Of a stretch of 64,000 nt of DNA, positions 1 to 12,428 are shown in pieces. Both the position numbers and the translations under genes were made by a program. The notes under the pieces were generated by a model. That model was not told the origin of the DNA. It ran no database searches and worked only from the letters and a program-made list of their open reading frames with translations. The number at the start of each line of letters is the position of its first letter. Positions within the stretch are counted from its first letter, which is position 1. Origin of the DNA: Peribolospora baueri (Eukaryota > Basidiomycota > Peribolosporomycetes > Peribolosporales > Peribolosporaceae); assembly GCA_029717555.1 (NCBI GenBank), contig JAMDHS010000014.1, forward strand, positions 1 through 64,000, in the 5' to 3' direction.

Positions 1-20
1 TTTTTTTGCTTCCAACGCAG

Positions 21-205
21 CCGTCAATGCCGAAGCGGTCTTCGCCGCCCCGCGCGCTTCCAGGGGTCGGTCCAGCAAGGCCATGCGTACCTCTGTATCG
101 GACAGCGACGACGGTGACGAGGACAGCGATGAAGGGCCGCGACGAGCAAAGGTGAGCCGACTTCGGCATCCTCCACTCCCGCAGCGGTTCAGAAAGCGTC
201 GTTGA
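21..205 (+). CDS. 3' end of an unknown protein-coding gene (partial)
   Basis: The window opens in an intron: a T-rich stretch ends in a CAACGCAG acceptor at 13-20. From 21 an open frame (first full codon GTC at 23) runs to TGA at 203-205. The last about 60 residues include an acidic run SDSDDGDEDSDEG followed by a basic end, RFRKRR. A GTGAGC at 152 resembles a donor, but the nearest acceptor would leave a 33-nt intron that stays in frame, so I read straight through. Acidic-then-basic tails are common in nuclear proteins, but the fragment is too short to name a family. The next gene (SHR3) converges on it. Confidence 0.55.
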
Positions 206-569
206 CCAGCCCCGGCTGGGCTTCTTTTGTTCACTTTCCATCGGCATCGTCCTGCCAGTCGAGCTCATTCCGCAACTCGTTAGCAACGTTCGCCGACGAG
301 ATCAATGATTGATGGAGCGGGTATGCTGAAGGCGATGCTTCTTCAATGCTCTGAACTCTAGTGACCACCCGTCTAACCCCTGTGCCTGCGAGTCGAATGG
401 GACGTGTCCAAGCAAGAAGATACACATTTACTCCATGGCGTGTGCTCTCCGGGGAACCTGAAAAGAGATACCGTGCTAAAATTATAACCAAGAAGTGCGA
501 CGCCTTGATTTGTCTCCTTTCCCTTCCTTCTTCCCCGTCCCTCCTCTGAGGACATGATAACACGGCGCC
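206..569. other. Convergent 3' untranslated regions
   Basis: No gene is supported here. The stretch lies between the stop of the partial + gene and the stop of SHR3 on the - strand, and should hold the two 3' UTRs and poly(A) sites. Short open frames on both strands lack homology and coding character. Confidence 0.5.
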
Positions 570-1437
570 TCAGTTGTTCTTCTTCTCCTCCACAGGCTGA
601 GGTCGCCTTGTCGGCACGGGCTTCTCCTCCTTGCCGACGGTGCGCTCAACATACCACTGCCCGAGTTGGAGGATGACGACGCCGAAGAGGGCGGCGATGG
701 CGAGCGAATTACCGGCGGCGAGAACCTGGATGGCCTCGGCTCTTTGAGAGAGAGAGAGGACTTCGGCATCGCCGGACATCGACAAGGGCATCTGGTTAGC
801 CTCGCTGTTGGACTGCGGGAGAGAGGACTTTGCGAAGGTGTTGAGGGAGGGAGCGGCGATGAGGCGGATGTTGGGCACTACAACCGAGCCGTACATGGCG
901 ATCGCGACGGTGAACAAGGCTACAGGACGAAAATGGAAGAATGAAGAAATAAACACGTTTATCAGCGCTAACAACGAGGGTTAACGGCCATCGGACGGAC
1001 GCAGATGTCGTGCTGTCAGCGGGGCCCACTCACCGACGGAACCTCCGTCGAAATACTTTGCGCTCTCCGTCCACGCGTGGAGCTTGGTGATGAGCGCAAG
1101 GACGCCAAGGGCCATCATTCCATGCAATAGCGCCTTAATGGCCATCGGAGCATTGTACAGGTTCCGGTAGAACGCCTCGGCGATGTCGAGCGCCTCTGGG
1201 GTCAGCTGAGAATAGAGAACGCGCGAGTCGACGATGAGGGAGACGAAGAGGGCGCCTGCAGAAGATGGGCGCGGAATGAGACGGTGGAATGGGGGGGCAC
1301 ATGCGTCAGGTGAGTTTGAGCGAGCGGGGCGAAGGGGGGCAGGTTCGGCTCGGCAGGATGCCTCGGCTGACGAGAGGAAGGAACGCACCGAAGAGAAACG
1401 AGACGCTACAGATCAGCGCTCCTGTACGAAAACCCAT
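570..1437 (-). CDS. SHR3: Shr3, ER packaging chaperone for amino-acid permeases
   Basis: Three exons on the minus strand: 1389-1437, 1034-1255 and 570-919, giving 206 residues, close to yeast Shr3 (210). Donors are GTGCGT and GTGAGT; acceptors CAG and TAG. The protein starts MGFRTGALICSVSFLFGA and contains the family-typical stretch FYRNLYNAPMAIKALLHGM, matching yeast HYQNLYNTPSLIKYFL. Four hydrophobic segments are visible, followed by GQWYVERTVGKEE and a polar, basic C-terminal tail. In yeast, Shr3 folds the membrane domain of amino-acid permeases in the ER and promotes their COPII packaging. The 49-nt first exon encodes only the first membrane segment's start. Function is inferred from the family; identity is strong. 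Confidence 0.92.
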
Positions 1438-2591
1438 GGCGGGAGACGGCTGGTCCTTTCTTGTATTGCCTTGTGTCACCTAATCTGATCTGAAGCGGCC
1501 TTCCAGTTTGACTTTGCTCGTCCTCGTCGTCTGTCGTACGTTGTGCGAGCCGTTCGAAGAAACCGACGTCGAGGGGCGAGATAGATAAGTAGCGCTGCCC
1601 CACGCTGCCACGTGAATTGCCACGTGCTACTGGTCTTCCAGCGCGCCGCACGTGACCCGACTTTCTGACCGTGACCGCTCCCCGACCCGCCTCTTCGCCG
1701 TCCCCCACATTCTTGACCAGCCCCTGCCTCGCATTCCGCCGCGCCACGGCTGTTCGTATACCATCCACCCAGCGGTTGAGGTCGCAGACGGCACCGTTCA
1801 GTGCTCAGGAGCTCGACCCACGCTGCGAAAGGGCCACCGGTGCCGCAACTCGAGCACGTTCTAGTCTGCTCACGACCACCGGGATCAGCGACAAGGAGCG
1901 CGCAAAGCGCTCTCCGTGGGATGGAGCGTGGGATCGGCAAACTGGCGCCACACAGTGTATCATGGGACGCTCGAGCAAGCAATCGTTGTCTCCGAAGATT
2001 TAGACGGGACTGCGAGACGAAGGACCGAACTAGATGACGGACGTGCGAGTGGGACGAGGGAAGTCCTGAGCAAGGCGAACGTGCAGACTAACCGAAGGCC
2101 GTTGCGTTGCAAAGTTACGTGCCGAACGTCATGAGCGGAGGCAATGTAGGCGAGGCGATGAGATGACGGGACGGGCGGTCTGAAGGACTGGCCAAGAGCG
2201 TGCCGAAGATCCTCATCGCTCGGGCGGCAAGACACCGAGCGGCGGGCTCTGAAGAATGAATGCCAGAGGGTGGTGACGGACATCCGATTCTTGCGTGCCC
2301 GCCGCCGTCGCGTCTCTGCGCTCACCAGCAACACTGCCACGCTCCCTCCCTTTTGCCCCTCTCCCCACCTCTTCTACCTTTCGCCATCGCCTCCTTCGTC
2401 GCTGATCCTCACCTCTACTCCCCTCACAGCTTTCCTCCACGGTCTTTACAGTGTCATTTCGTCGTTCTCTCTCTAGGTAGTCATCCCGGAGTCTCCTACC
2501 GAGATCGCGTACTCTTCTTCCTTATCCAACACGCCAGCGTATTTTTGAATCCTCGGCTGGCGCCTACGCGCCGTTCAACGGCACCCGCACG
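1438..2591. promoter_or_regulatory. Divergent intergenic region between SHR3 and the Gin4/Hsl1-type kinase
   Basis: About 1.15 kb separates the two start codons, which point away from each other, so both promoters and 5' leaders should lie here. The stretch from about 2330 to 2480 is pyrimidine-rich, typical of leaders in this window. I see no TATA box that decides a start and no supported gene; open frames up to 230 residues lack family resemblance. Confidence 0.5.
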
Positions 2592-5500
2592 ATGTCAGCG
2601 CGTCCCGCTCGGACGCCTTCGCCTATGGCCACGCCTTCCCATCCTCCCACCGCCCCACAACCGTCCTCTCACCCACGGCCTCCGCGATCGCCTTTGCCCG
2701 CCGTACCTCCGACGAAGGAGCAGCACGCTCTTCCCCGACGACCAGACCATCGGAGCAACGGCTCGCGACGCGACCATGGGAAGCCGGAGGAGAAGCGGTA
2801 TCAGAGCAGGTTCGAGAGAAGCGGTGGCGAGCAGAATCGCAAGGATGACCCAAAGTCCATTGGGCCTTGGCGCGTCGGTAGGACGATTGGAAAGGGCAGC
2901 TCGGGTGAGTGTGTTTACGGGTCAGACGCGTCGATGTATGCTGCATTTTTGAGGCGGCTCACATTCCCTCGCCTCGTCTTCGTCGCCGTCGCCTTCGTCT
3001 CTTGCCTGCATGAGAAAGGTCGTGTCAAGATCGCTCGCCATTCCCGCACCGGTCAATATGCCGCGGTGAAGATCGTACCGAAACACCTGCTCGCCAGCTC
3101 GCGACTGTCCATGTCCGAGGCGACGGCAAAGGCCGAGAAGATGCTCCTGGGCATTGAGAGGGAAGTGGTGATCATGAAGCTCATCTCTCACCCCTCCGTG
3201 CTCTCTCTCTACGACGTCTGGGAGACCGAACGGGAATTGTTCCTCATCCTCGAGTACGTTGAGGGTGGCGAGCTCTTCGACTATCTTGTTCAGCGCGGCC
3301 GCCTCCGGCAGGACGAGGCGCTGCGTTACTTTCAACAGGTCATCGCCGGCGTCGACTACTGCCATCGGTTCAACATTGCCCACCGAGACCTCAAGCCGGA
3401 GAACCTGCTCCTCGACAAGCACAAGAACATCAAGATCGCTGACTTTGGGATGGCCGCTCTACAGCCGGGCGGAAGGATGTTGGAGACGAGTTGTGGCAGT
3501 CCACATTATGCCAGTCCGGAGATCGTGGCGGTGAGTCGTGTGGCTTCGGACGACGAGTGACAATGATCGTCCGCCATGTATACTTATTCCTGTTCCGCTG
3601 CTTCGCTTCCATGCAGGGCAAACACTACGACGGCTCATGCTCCGACATCTGGTCTTGTGGCGTGATCCTCTTCGCTCTCCTTACCGGTCGTCTGCCGTTC
3701 GACGACGAGAACATCCGAACTCTCTTACAGAAGGTCAAGCTCGGCCACTTCGTCATGCCTTCGGAGCTCGATCCGGAAGCCCAACACCTCATTCGCCGCA
3801 TGCTGTGCGTAGATCCTACGCAGAGGGCCAAGATGGACGAGATCATCGCCCACCCCTGGTTCAACAGGCGCAAGTACAAGCCTTGGGGCAACAGCACCGG
3901 TCCCAAGGAGGATGAGGACCCAACGAGCCTCGAGGCCCTGGAAGAGGAGCTCAAGGAGCGTGCGGATATTGATCAGGATATCCTCGACAACCTCGCAACT
4001 CTCTGGCACGGGACGCCGAAGAAGGAAATTGAGGCTGCACTCTTGAGCAAGGAGTGAGTGGCCGCGCCTCCACGTTCAATTGGTACTGGCCTCTTCTTCC
4101 GTAGCCTACCTGCTGACCGTCGTCCCCTCCTCCGCACCCACGATCAGGAAAAACCAAGAAAAGGCGTTCTATTCGCTGCTCATCAGATACCGTACTCGCC
4201 AGCTTGAAACTTACAATATGGCCGACTCGGATCTCAGTCCGGCACTCTCTCGCCATCAGTCCTCCTCCTCGCCGCGAACGCCGAACTGGAGCAACAGCGA
4301 CAAAGAAGAGATAGGGCTCAAACGTCGCACATCGACGCGTGCCCCTCCTGTAGAGCAGCAAGCGAGCACGAAAAGCGCGGAGCGCCCGGATGTCGAGACG
4401 CTCAAGGTCCAGAAGCGCCCCGCTCCGCCTGCGCCTGTGGCCGAGAACAGCGGCTCGAGCCCGACGCGCCCGCTCGCCATCCGTCCGAAGAGCCCCATCA
4501 AGACCGTAGAGACGCCATCGTGCAGCCAGCCCAGCAGCCCGGCGCGCACTCCAATGGCCCGCCCCGGCAATCCTTCCCCCGGTCGCGCTGAGGGAGATGG
4601 TGACCATGAGACGCCAACGCGCCCGCGCCGTCTGCCGGTGCCGGGCTCGACCGAGACGGGCACACCGGGCCACGTCGCGCGCATCGCTCGCCGGTTCGCC
4701 GAGACGCGCGCCGAAACCCCCAACCACCGAGCTTCTGTCGTTCCCGCCATCACTTTCCAGGCGGCTACTCCCGAGGAGATGGCGGCGCGCAAACGCGAGG
4801 AGCAGCGCCAGAAGCGTGAAGATGCTCGATCGCCCATAACGCCAACATTCCACGCACAGGACAGCCCGCGTCTGCCTTCGCCAGCTCTGTCTTCCGAAGA
4901 ACAGTTCTCCGGCACGTCCGCCCCCTCTAGTGCGCTCATTTCCCCGGTCACCCCTCAGCAGGCTCTCCCCAGCCCCGCTCTGAGCCAAGCCTCAGACACC
5001 AGCAGCGGCAGCACGACAAGCGGCTCTCGCGTCAGCGCTCCGTCCGTTGGAGGAAACTCGCTCGGCATCACCGTACCTCAGGTGAACGACGAGGTGCTGC
5101 AGAAGTTCTTCAACGATGTTGCGGAGCAGCTTATCGCCTTGCGCTCCGGTGCCAGCTCAAGCTCGGTCGGAGCGTCGAGCACTGCCGCGTCTGGCAGCGA
5201 TTTTACGTCCCCCGCCAGCTTGTTCGATCAGGCTATGAGTGCCGTCAAGGCCGCTTCGATGGCTGCTAGCTCCACGTCCGAGCCGGCGGCTGTGAAGAAC
5301 GAGGGCGTCGGAGGTACTGCCATTCCGAAGGCAGAGCCCGCCGTTACGCCCGCTGCTCCAGCTCCGACGCGCGATTACCGGGCAGAGGACAAAGAGAATA
5401 GCGCCGCTGCCAAACCGGGGATGAGGAGTAACGAAAACTTGGATGAAGGGCGGCAAAAGGCTGCCCTTGGGGTCAACTTGAGAGCTCAGAACGGTCGTCC

Positions 5501-6450
5501 GAGCGGTCCGAGGACGTCTTACCATGAGAAGACGGACAAGAATCGGGCCCAAGTGCATCCCCCCGTCGTGCCAGTGGCGGGCCTTCCTGTCGCCTATACC
5601 CCCCCTAATAAGGACAAGGAAGAGAAAGGATATCAGGCGAGGTTGAGGAGGAAGAACCGTGAGTCTACAGGGGCCATCAATCGTCCGGGTGTTCCGTCGT
5701 CGATGTCGTCCTTGGGAGAGTCATCTGGCGCTGACTGCTTTTATGACCATTTTCACAGCTGATGGACTTGGTTTGGACATGAAAGCAGCTTCGCCAACGG
5801 CTCTCGCTTCACCGGTGTTCAACTCTTCGTCTTCCCCGAGGTCGGAACCTTCGGCCCCTCCCACGCCGTTCCTCTCCCCCGGCTTAGGAGCTTTCGCCGG
5901 CGGCGGAATCGGAGGCCCTCACACGCCGACGGCCTCCACGCCCAAGCACAGCTGGTTTGCAAACCTGTTCCACTGGAAACCGGCGTCGTATTCTCTCCTA
6001 TCCTCCGAGTCGGTCCCCGCGACGCGCGCGGAGGCGTACAGAATCTTGGAGGGTTTTGGGATCTCAGTGATCGTGGAGGATGCGGACGGCGCTGGGGTGC
6101 TCAAATGCAGGGTGGAGGAGATAAGAGAGCCTTTGGGCGGGGCGGTTGCGATCAAGAGCGTCCGGTTCCGCGTCGAGTTCTCCGCCCGCGGGGGCCCGAG
6201 CGGAAGCGGCGGGGGCGGAGGGACGTCGCCGAAGCCGATGAGCCCTTCGATCGGCAGTGAGACCGGCTCGAGCGTCGGAGGGGGGAGCAGGGTCAGCACT
6301 TACTCCACCGCCAGCTCGGCCAGCGGCGGCGGGGCCCACGCAAGTGCCCTCGCGGCGGGCTTCCAGACTAGCTTGACGCTGGTGCAGGAGAAGGGCGCGT
6401 TGAGTAGTTTCAAGACGGTGTACAACCGGATGAGGAAGGAGTGGGAGTGA
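2592..6450 (+). CDS. Gin4/Hsl1/Cdr2-type serine/threonine kinase (CAMKL, Nim1-related)
   Basis: Five exons, 2592-2904, 3019-3530, 3617-4053, 4148-5658 and 5759-6450, encode 1154 residues. A Pro/Ser-rich N-terminus precedes the kinase domain (about 90-355): glycine loop GKGSSGRVK (split by intron 1), AAVKIV with the ATP-binding Lys, HRDLKPENLL near 224, DFGMA near 241 and SPHYASPEIVA near 268. NQEKAFYSLLIRYR after the kinase domain is typical of the Hsl1/Gin4 group. A long disordered middle leads to a C-terminal KA1-like region (about 985-1154) beginning SWFANLFHWKP, which in this family binds acidic lipids or septins. Family members link septin collars and cell shape to the G2/M switch through Wee1. 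Which yeast paralogue is the orthologue cannot be decided here. Confidence 0.93.
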
Positions 6451-8449
6451 GTATGGTGAAGGAAGACGGCGGGCGAGGTTGGAGCGGATCGGTTTAGGAT
6501 CGGTGTCTGTGCTAGGCCTCGCTGACGATGGAATTTTCGTTCCCCTCCGTCTGGCTTGTCGCCTCTATTGCTTCGCCCAGACTCGACACCCCACGCTCTC
6601 CTGCCATCGGCCTGGGCGTCCGCATGGTGCCAAGCCCTATAGTCTCGCCTCAGCTCTGAGTCGACGGCGAGCTCAGATGGTCTGGTCTCCTTTCGCCATC
6701 GGATCGTCGTTGTCTGGCGACTTACCCCCCTCTCACCCTCTCTCACCCGAGTTATGGTATCGGCCGTGGACTTTGGTTCTGTTCACCAAAGTGTTCGCCC
6801 GCTCTTCATCCCCTTCCCGTCCTAGCCGCCGACTGGGCGAATTGCCCAGGGACTCGCGCCTTGTGCTATCCCGTTCATGGGGTCTGCTTGGACGACACAC
6901 GCTCCTTCAAGTCTTTGGGTCGCGATAGTCGTCCTTTCCTTTGCGTCCTCTCTCTCACTCTCTCACTCTCGTCCTTCTCGTAGCCTTGCTTCTTTCGGCC
7001 GCCGTCTCCTCGCCTCGTCCACGCCCTGTCTGCCACCCCTCGCGGTGCGGTCCTGTCTTTACTCGGCTTTTTCTTCTGATCCTCTCGTCCCGTCCCACTC
7101 CTCTATTTGCCGTTCCTTCTTCTCTCTCTGCCGACCTAGTCCTCTCCTCTCCTCACCTCTCCTTCCTTCTCCCCTCCTGTCCTCTTTTCTCCTCTCTTCT
7201 TCTTTTAACCGCCCTGTCTCGTTCGAATCCTTGCTCTCGACAGTGTGTGTGTGTGTGCCGAAGTGACTTTTCGGATGGGTGGTGGAGCGACGGAGATGAA
7301 ACGTGACGACGGCCGGCTCCTCTTTGGGTGCCGGCGGCTGCAGCTGCGGATGATGCTGCAGATGATGCTGCGGCTGCTGCGCGTGATCTGAGAGGCGGCA
7401 AGATATCAACAAGCGCAGCTGCAGGAAGTCGGTGGTTGGACGTCGCCGCAGCAACGGCACGACATTTCGGCACTCGCTCGACGACCGTGGTCGGCAGTCA
7501 GTCGATAGAACAAGCCGGCCAGCATAGACAGATATTCCCGTGGCGTCCCTTCCTTTCCTTCTCACCTTCTCTCTCTCTTGCCTCGTCCGCTCCTTCCTTT
7601 CCTCTCTCCCTCTGTTCGGCGCGGCGCAGCCACACGACTACGACCTCGACCACGAAGCGACGCGACGGCCCCATCGCTCCATCGGCACCCACGACTCTAT
7701 TTTCGGCCGCCCGTCTCCTTTCGTCGTCCCCCGCCCGCCTCTCTCTTTCTCTCCCGTCTCTTCCTTGCTCCGCAGTGCTTTGGACGGGACGACGAGGGGA
7801 CCCATACAACACGGTGGTGTGCTGCCGCCAAGGAACTAGCTAGCCAGCTAGGTCGTTCGCTCGACTGGATCGACGGCCAGGTGCGACAGATAGGCGGTCG
7901 ATCGACACTCAGATAGATATAAAGATAGATAGATAGAAGCGCTGGCTGGACGAGGGCAGGCAGGCAAGCGCAGCAGCTGGCCTGCTACAGACGGCAGCAG
8001 CTGACCGTCGTCGATTCGATTCGGCCTACGCTTCCTGTTCCTTGTTCCTTGTTCCTTGGCTTCTTGGCTCGTCTGCGTCTGGTCGGGCGACCGGCGGACG
8101 ACTGGGGTGACTGCGCCAGCGCAGGCGGATGGGAGCAAGCGAGGCGAGGATACGTCCCATCCCATCCCATCATCCATCAACCGTCTGTCTGTCTGTTCTC
8201 CTATCGACGAGAGCCGAGCGCAGTCAAGCCAAGGCGAAACGAACGAAAGGGCGGCTCGGATCCGTCCAGTCAAGTCCGGGACGACCTTCTGCCTCAGCCT
8301 TTTTTTTCTCCTTCCTCCCCTCCCCCTCTCCGCCCAAGTCCACCACTCTCCCGCCTTCCATCTTACCCTCTCCTCCTCGTCGACCGTCCGCCTAGACGAC
8401 ACCCTCGCTCGCCCTACGCCCAGCGCGTGCTTCCTCCAGGCGCAAGACC
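6451..8449. promoter_or_regulatory. Two-kilobase pyrimidine-rich region between tandem genes
   Basis: No gene is supported. The region holds the 3' UTR of the kinase gene and the promoter and 5' leader of the Stealth transferase. It is strongly CT-rich on the + strand (for example 6940-7210 and 7540-7780), with a short GT microsatellite near 7243. Open frames of up to 195 residues are explained by the low-complexity composition. Confidence 0.5.
7243..7257. repeat. (GT)n microsatellite
   Basis: Fifteen bases of alternating G and T between the kinase and Stealth transferase genes. Confidence 0.9.
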
Positions 8450-11400
8450 ATGACGTCGAGGCAGACCAACGACGCAGCCACCCGGCCTGCGAGGGAGATG
8501 GCCTCCGCGTCGGCCGGCCCGCTCGTCGGTTCTTCTTCCTCGTCTTCCCTGCCCGGTTTCATCTTCAAGTATCAAGGCGGACATCAAGACCAGCACCAGC
8601 ACGGCCGGCCTGCGTTCTCCCCCTCCGTCAGCAGAGACGGTGACGACGGCGCGGGCGAGGGCGCCTGCGAGGACGACCCCGAGCTCAGCTCTTCCCGGCA
8701 CGCCTCCTCTTCTTCCTATTCCCAGAAGATACCTTTCCTCGAGGCGCACGGCTTGGAGGAAGCGCGCGCCCGACGGTCACAACCACGCTCGACCATGGCC
8801 ACCATCGCCCACCATCCGCCTCCCGCTTCCTCGTCGTCGTCGTCGTCGTCGTCCTCCTTCTCCTCCGCCGGTCATCTCCCCACCCACCTCTACCAAGCCT
8901 CCGACCGTCCCTACCCTCCGTCCCCCTCCCCGCCTCTCCTCCCCACCCATCTCCGCCGCCGACCAGGCCTGCCTGTGAGAAAACTGCTCGCTCTCCGACG
9001 CGCGGCCCCGCTCCTCCTCTTCGCTGGCGGAGCCAGCGTCCTCGTCGCCTTGTACATCTTCCTCTTGGGCGCCGCGCCCGGCTCCTCCACCTGGCGGACT
9101 GTCTCCCGTCCTTGGCGATGGAAGTGGCCCTCCTCCTCCTCCACCACCACCTTTTCCGACCACCTTTCCTCCCTCGACTTGCCCCCTCCCCCACAACCCT
9201 TCGTCTGGTCCGGCGGAGAACCGCTCCGACCACCGCCAATCATGGCTCACTCCCTCTTCTTCGGAAAGGCGGGCGGCACGGCCGACGGGAGCGGGAACAA
9301 GTGTTTGGAAGCTTGGGTGGCCCGAGGCGAGACGTGTCCAGCACTCGACTTGTCCCGCGCAAAGATGCTCGATGCGGTTTGGGCGTGGGTTAACGGGAGG
9401 TGAGCGAGTGAGCGAGCGCGCGCGCGAGAGAGAGAGCCCGTTCAAATCGAACATACGGTTTTTAATCCTCTCTTCCGCATTCCCGTCCCCGCCCCCTCCT
9501 CTTTTTGCTTTTCCTCCCAGCGAACCGCGCCACCGCTCGTCCCGGTCGTTTTGGTCCAACAAGCCGGTCAATTACTCCATCGTTCACCTCCCACAAGGCT
9601 CGCCGTCGCCGTCGCAATCACCGCGCGAGGCGTCTCCCTCTCACGCCGACGACCGCAGACTGGAAAAGAGGCTCAGCGGACACCGTCCCGGTATCCAGCC
9701 TCCGGTGTCGAACAATGAACCGGGGTCCCCCAATTCCGACGGCAACGTCGCCAAGATGGACGAGAAGTGGTTCCGGTGCGTTCGCCTTAGCTCGTCTGTC
9801 CCCTCATCCTCCTCCCGTGTGACGATGCTGATTCCGATCGACGATTTTCTTCTCTTCGTTTTCTTTGTCGCCCACGGTTTTCTTCTCTTCCTACCCCGCA
9901 GCGATCACGACGAGCTCCGTTATTCCTTCCGTTCCATCTACCAACACATGGGCCCTTACATCCGTACCTCGCACATCGTCGCCGGCGACTTTGCCCACCC
10001 CTACGTCTCCCCACACTACCTCGAGGCGACGAATGGGAGCACGACCGAGATACACGACCCTACAGCGGACGATAAGGGTCGTGTGGACCCGGGACGAGTA
10101 GGCTTCACTGACCTCTTCCCCGCCGTCCCTTCTTCCACCGTAGGTGACGAAGGTGCTGCCGTCGGCTGGCGAGCTGGCCAATGGCCGCAGTGGTTGGACG
10201 CCGAGAGCGAGTGGACACGGACACGGCAGGGCAGCACCGACGGTTCCGGCTTCGGCGGCGTGCGCATCCACCACCACTGGACCCTCTTTTCCATCCCCCC
10301 GCCCCTCCGCGACAGCGCGCCGCCACCGGCGCCGGAGGGGGAGAGGGACGAGGAGGAAGAGAGGTGGAAGGATAGCGTGTTGCCCACGTTTAACAGCTTT
10401 GCGATCGAGGCGCAGATGGCCAACATCCCTGACTTGGGAGAGAATTTGTCAGTTCGTCTCTTCTTCTCCTTCAAAGGCGATCGATCGATCGATGCATGCT
10501 CATGCCATCCTTGCTTCCTCTCTGCTCTCCCGTGCCCGCGACGACCAGCATCTACAACAACGACGATTTCTTCCTCACCTCCGACCTCACCGTCTCCGAC
10601 TTTGTCACCCCGCTCTACGGAAGCGTCTTCCGCATGCAGGGCAACTTTCGCGTCGATCCCGTCGCGAACAGCATGGCGAACCCCAAGGGCGAGTGGCCTC
10701 AGCTTCAGCGGAGCTCTTTCGTACTCGGCGAGCGGTTCGGCGGAAGGAAGAGGCCTTATATCGCTCATGGTCAGTCCCCGCTTTCCCCCCGTCACCGCCG
10801 AGCTGCGAGCTGGCTGGCTGACTGACCTCGCCGGCCGTCGTCGTGGCTACCGCCACCTCCATTCGATCCGCAGTCACCAAGACGTTCTCCACGCCGCTCC
10901 TCCAAGAGGCCCGACTCATGTTCCCCTCCGCCTTCGCCGCGACTGCCTCGCACCGGTTCCGCGGAAAAGGCCATGACACGGTTGCCGTCTTCCTCGCCAA
11001 CCACATGACCGTCGAGAGACACCGTGAGGCACTGCTCTGGAGCTTCCTCGTGGCCAAGGGCGACGCCAACGCGGACGGGTATCTGGACAGGCAGGAGATG
11101 GCGGCCCTCCTCGCCGTCATGAAGGATGGTCTCGCCGATGGGCAGAGTCAGAAGCCCGTCACGATGCCACATCGGATGACGTTGCGCGACGATCGACACG
11201 TTCAGAAGCTTAGGAAGGCCCGCTTGCCAGCGCCGCGAGAAACGAGTAAGTTGGTTCGCTTTTCTTCCTTCCTCGACGGCGCTCTCGTGGCTCATATGAT
11301 CCGCTTCTGCTTCCCCTGCTCTCATCCCGCAGAGTACCGCTTCTCGTCCCGAGATGGCTACCCCTTCCTGCGCCGACTGTCACCGCAAACGATTGACAAG

Positions 11401-12314
11401 AAGACCCACTGGCCGGACGTCAGCCTGTCGTCCAAGCCCGAACTTTGCATCCTCCGCTTGGACCAATGCTTCCCAGAGGCCTACTACGCTACCGACGATT
11501 CCACCGACCCGGCCAAGGGAAAGGGAAAGGGAAAGTCGTACGTGTGGGCGAGCGACGTGTTTAAGAGGTTCGCGTTCGACAAGTTTGAGTGCGGCGATTG
11601 TCGTGAGTGTCCCGTATGGCGTCATACACGCACACGAGCCGCGCAAGGGGGATTCATCATCGAGTCTACGGCTGACCGCCATGGTTTTTTTTGTCTTTGT
11701 GCCCGCCTTCGTCTTCCCATCCTCCGCCAGTCGTGTACCACCTGATGAGCCTTTCGGGTAACTACGGTCTCGAGGCCTTCCTCCCGCCGCGCGAATCATC
11801 GTTCCCCGTCAACGAATCCATGTCAGTCCCAGACGGCATCGAACCCACACCTTTCCTCCCGTTGGGACCCACCTGGCGCCCGCTCGATTTTTCCCTCGCC
11901 AACGTCGCCGCGTCGACCGGTTGGCCGGGACAGAGTAGGAGGGAGTTTGCAATGCGGCTCATTCATAGGTATTCCTATATCCTAGGTGAGCCTTCCTCCT
12001 TTTTTTTGTTGATCTCCTTCGATGCCGGTTTTCGCAAACCAAACGGTTTCGTGGCATTTCCTTCGTCCTTCCCTTTCTTCGCTTTTGTCCCATCGACCCC
12101 GAATTTGCGCGCCAGGCGAATCTCCCACCACGTTCATCGCCCTCGAATTTCCTCGCCAAGTCACCACCGAGTTTGCCAAACTCACCAAGGCCCACTCGGT
12201 GTTTGTGTGCGTGAACGACGACATCAGCAAAGGTCGGGAGAGAATCGAGAGTGAGTTGTCGCGGTTGTTTTTGCTTGCGGATTGTGTGGGACAACCGTCG
12301 CCTTCTGACCATCG

Positions 12315-12350
<36 letters not shown>

Positions 12351-12428
12351 GGTGGCGCCGCCCCAGACATGTTCTCCCATTGGCTTCGCACCTCGTTTCC
12401 CACACCTCTGCCCAACGAAATCGTCTGA
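8450..12428 (+). CDS. Stealth-family sugar-phosphate transferase, Xpt1 (xylosylphosphotransferase)-like, with EF-hand
   Basis: Nine exons: 8450-9399, 9521-9775, 9902-10447, 10549-10769, 10874-11245, 11333-11602, 11731-11985, 12116-12250, 12367-12428; 1021 residues. A Ser/Pro-rich cytosolic tail precedes one membrane segment (about 185-207), giving a type II Golgi topology. The four Stealth regions follow: CR1 AVWAWVNGSEP (about 310), CR2 from YSFRSIYQHMGPY to IYNNDDFFLTSD (about 405-590), CR3 HVTKTFSTPLLQEARLMFP (about 657) and CR4 with SVFVCVNDDI (about 980). A canonical EF-hand loop, DANADGYLDRQEM, lies near 718. Stealth enzymes transfer sugar-1-phosphate from a nucleotide sugar to a glycan; cryptococcal Xpt1 adds xylose-phosphate to O-mannans. 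Substrate here is inference. A (TTTC)n repeat sits in the last intron. Confidence 0.9.
12315..12349. repeat. (TTTC)n microsatellite in the last intron of the Stealth transferase gene
   Basis: About eight to nine tandem copies of a TTTC unit inside intron 12251-12366. It forms part of a pyrimidine tract ahead of the acceptor at 12365-12366, so length changes could affect splicing; that is inference. Confidence 0.9.

Noticed and set aside
152-184. Possible last intron of the partial gene at the window start (GTGAGC ... CGCAG)
   Set aside because: It would be 33 nt, shorter than any other intron here, and the frame stays open through it, so reading through is simpler.
7219-7229. GTTCGAATCC resembling a tRNA T-loop
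   Set aside because: It sits in a CT-rich tract with no matching T-stem, anticodon arm or acceptor stem around it.
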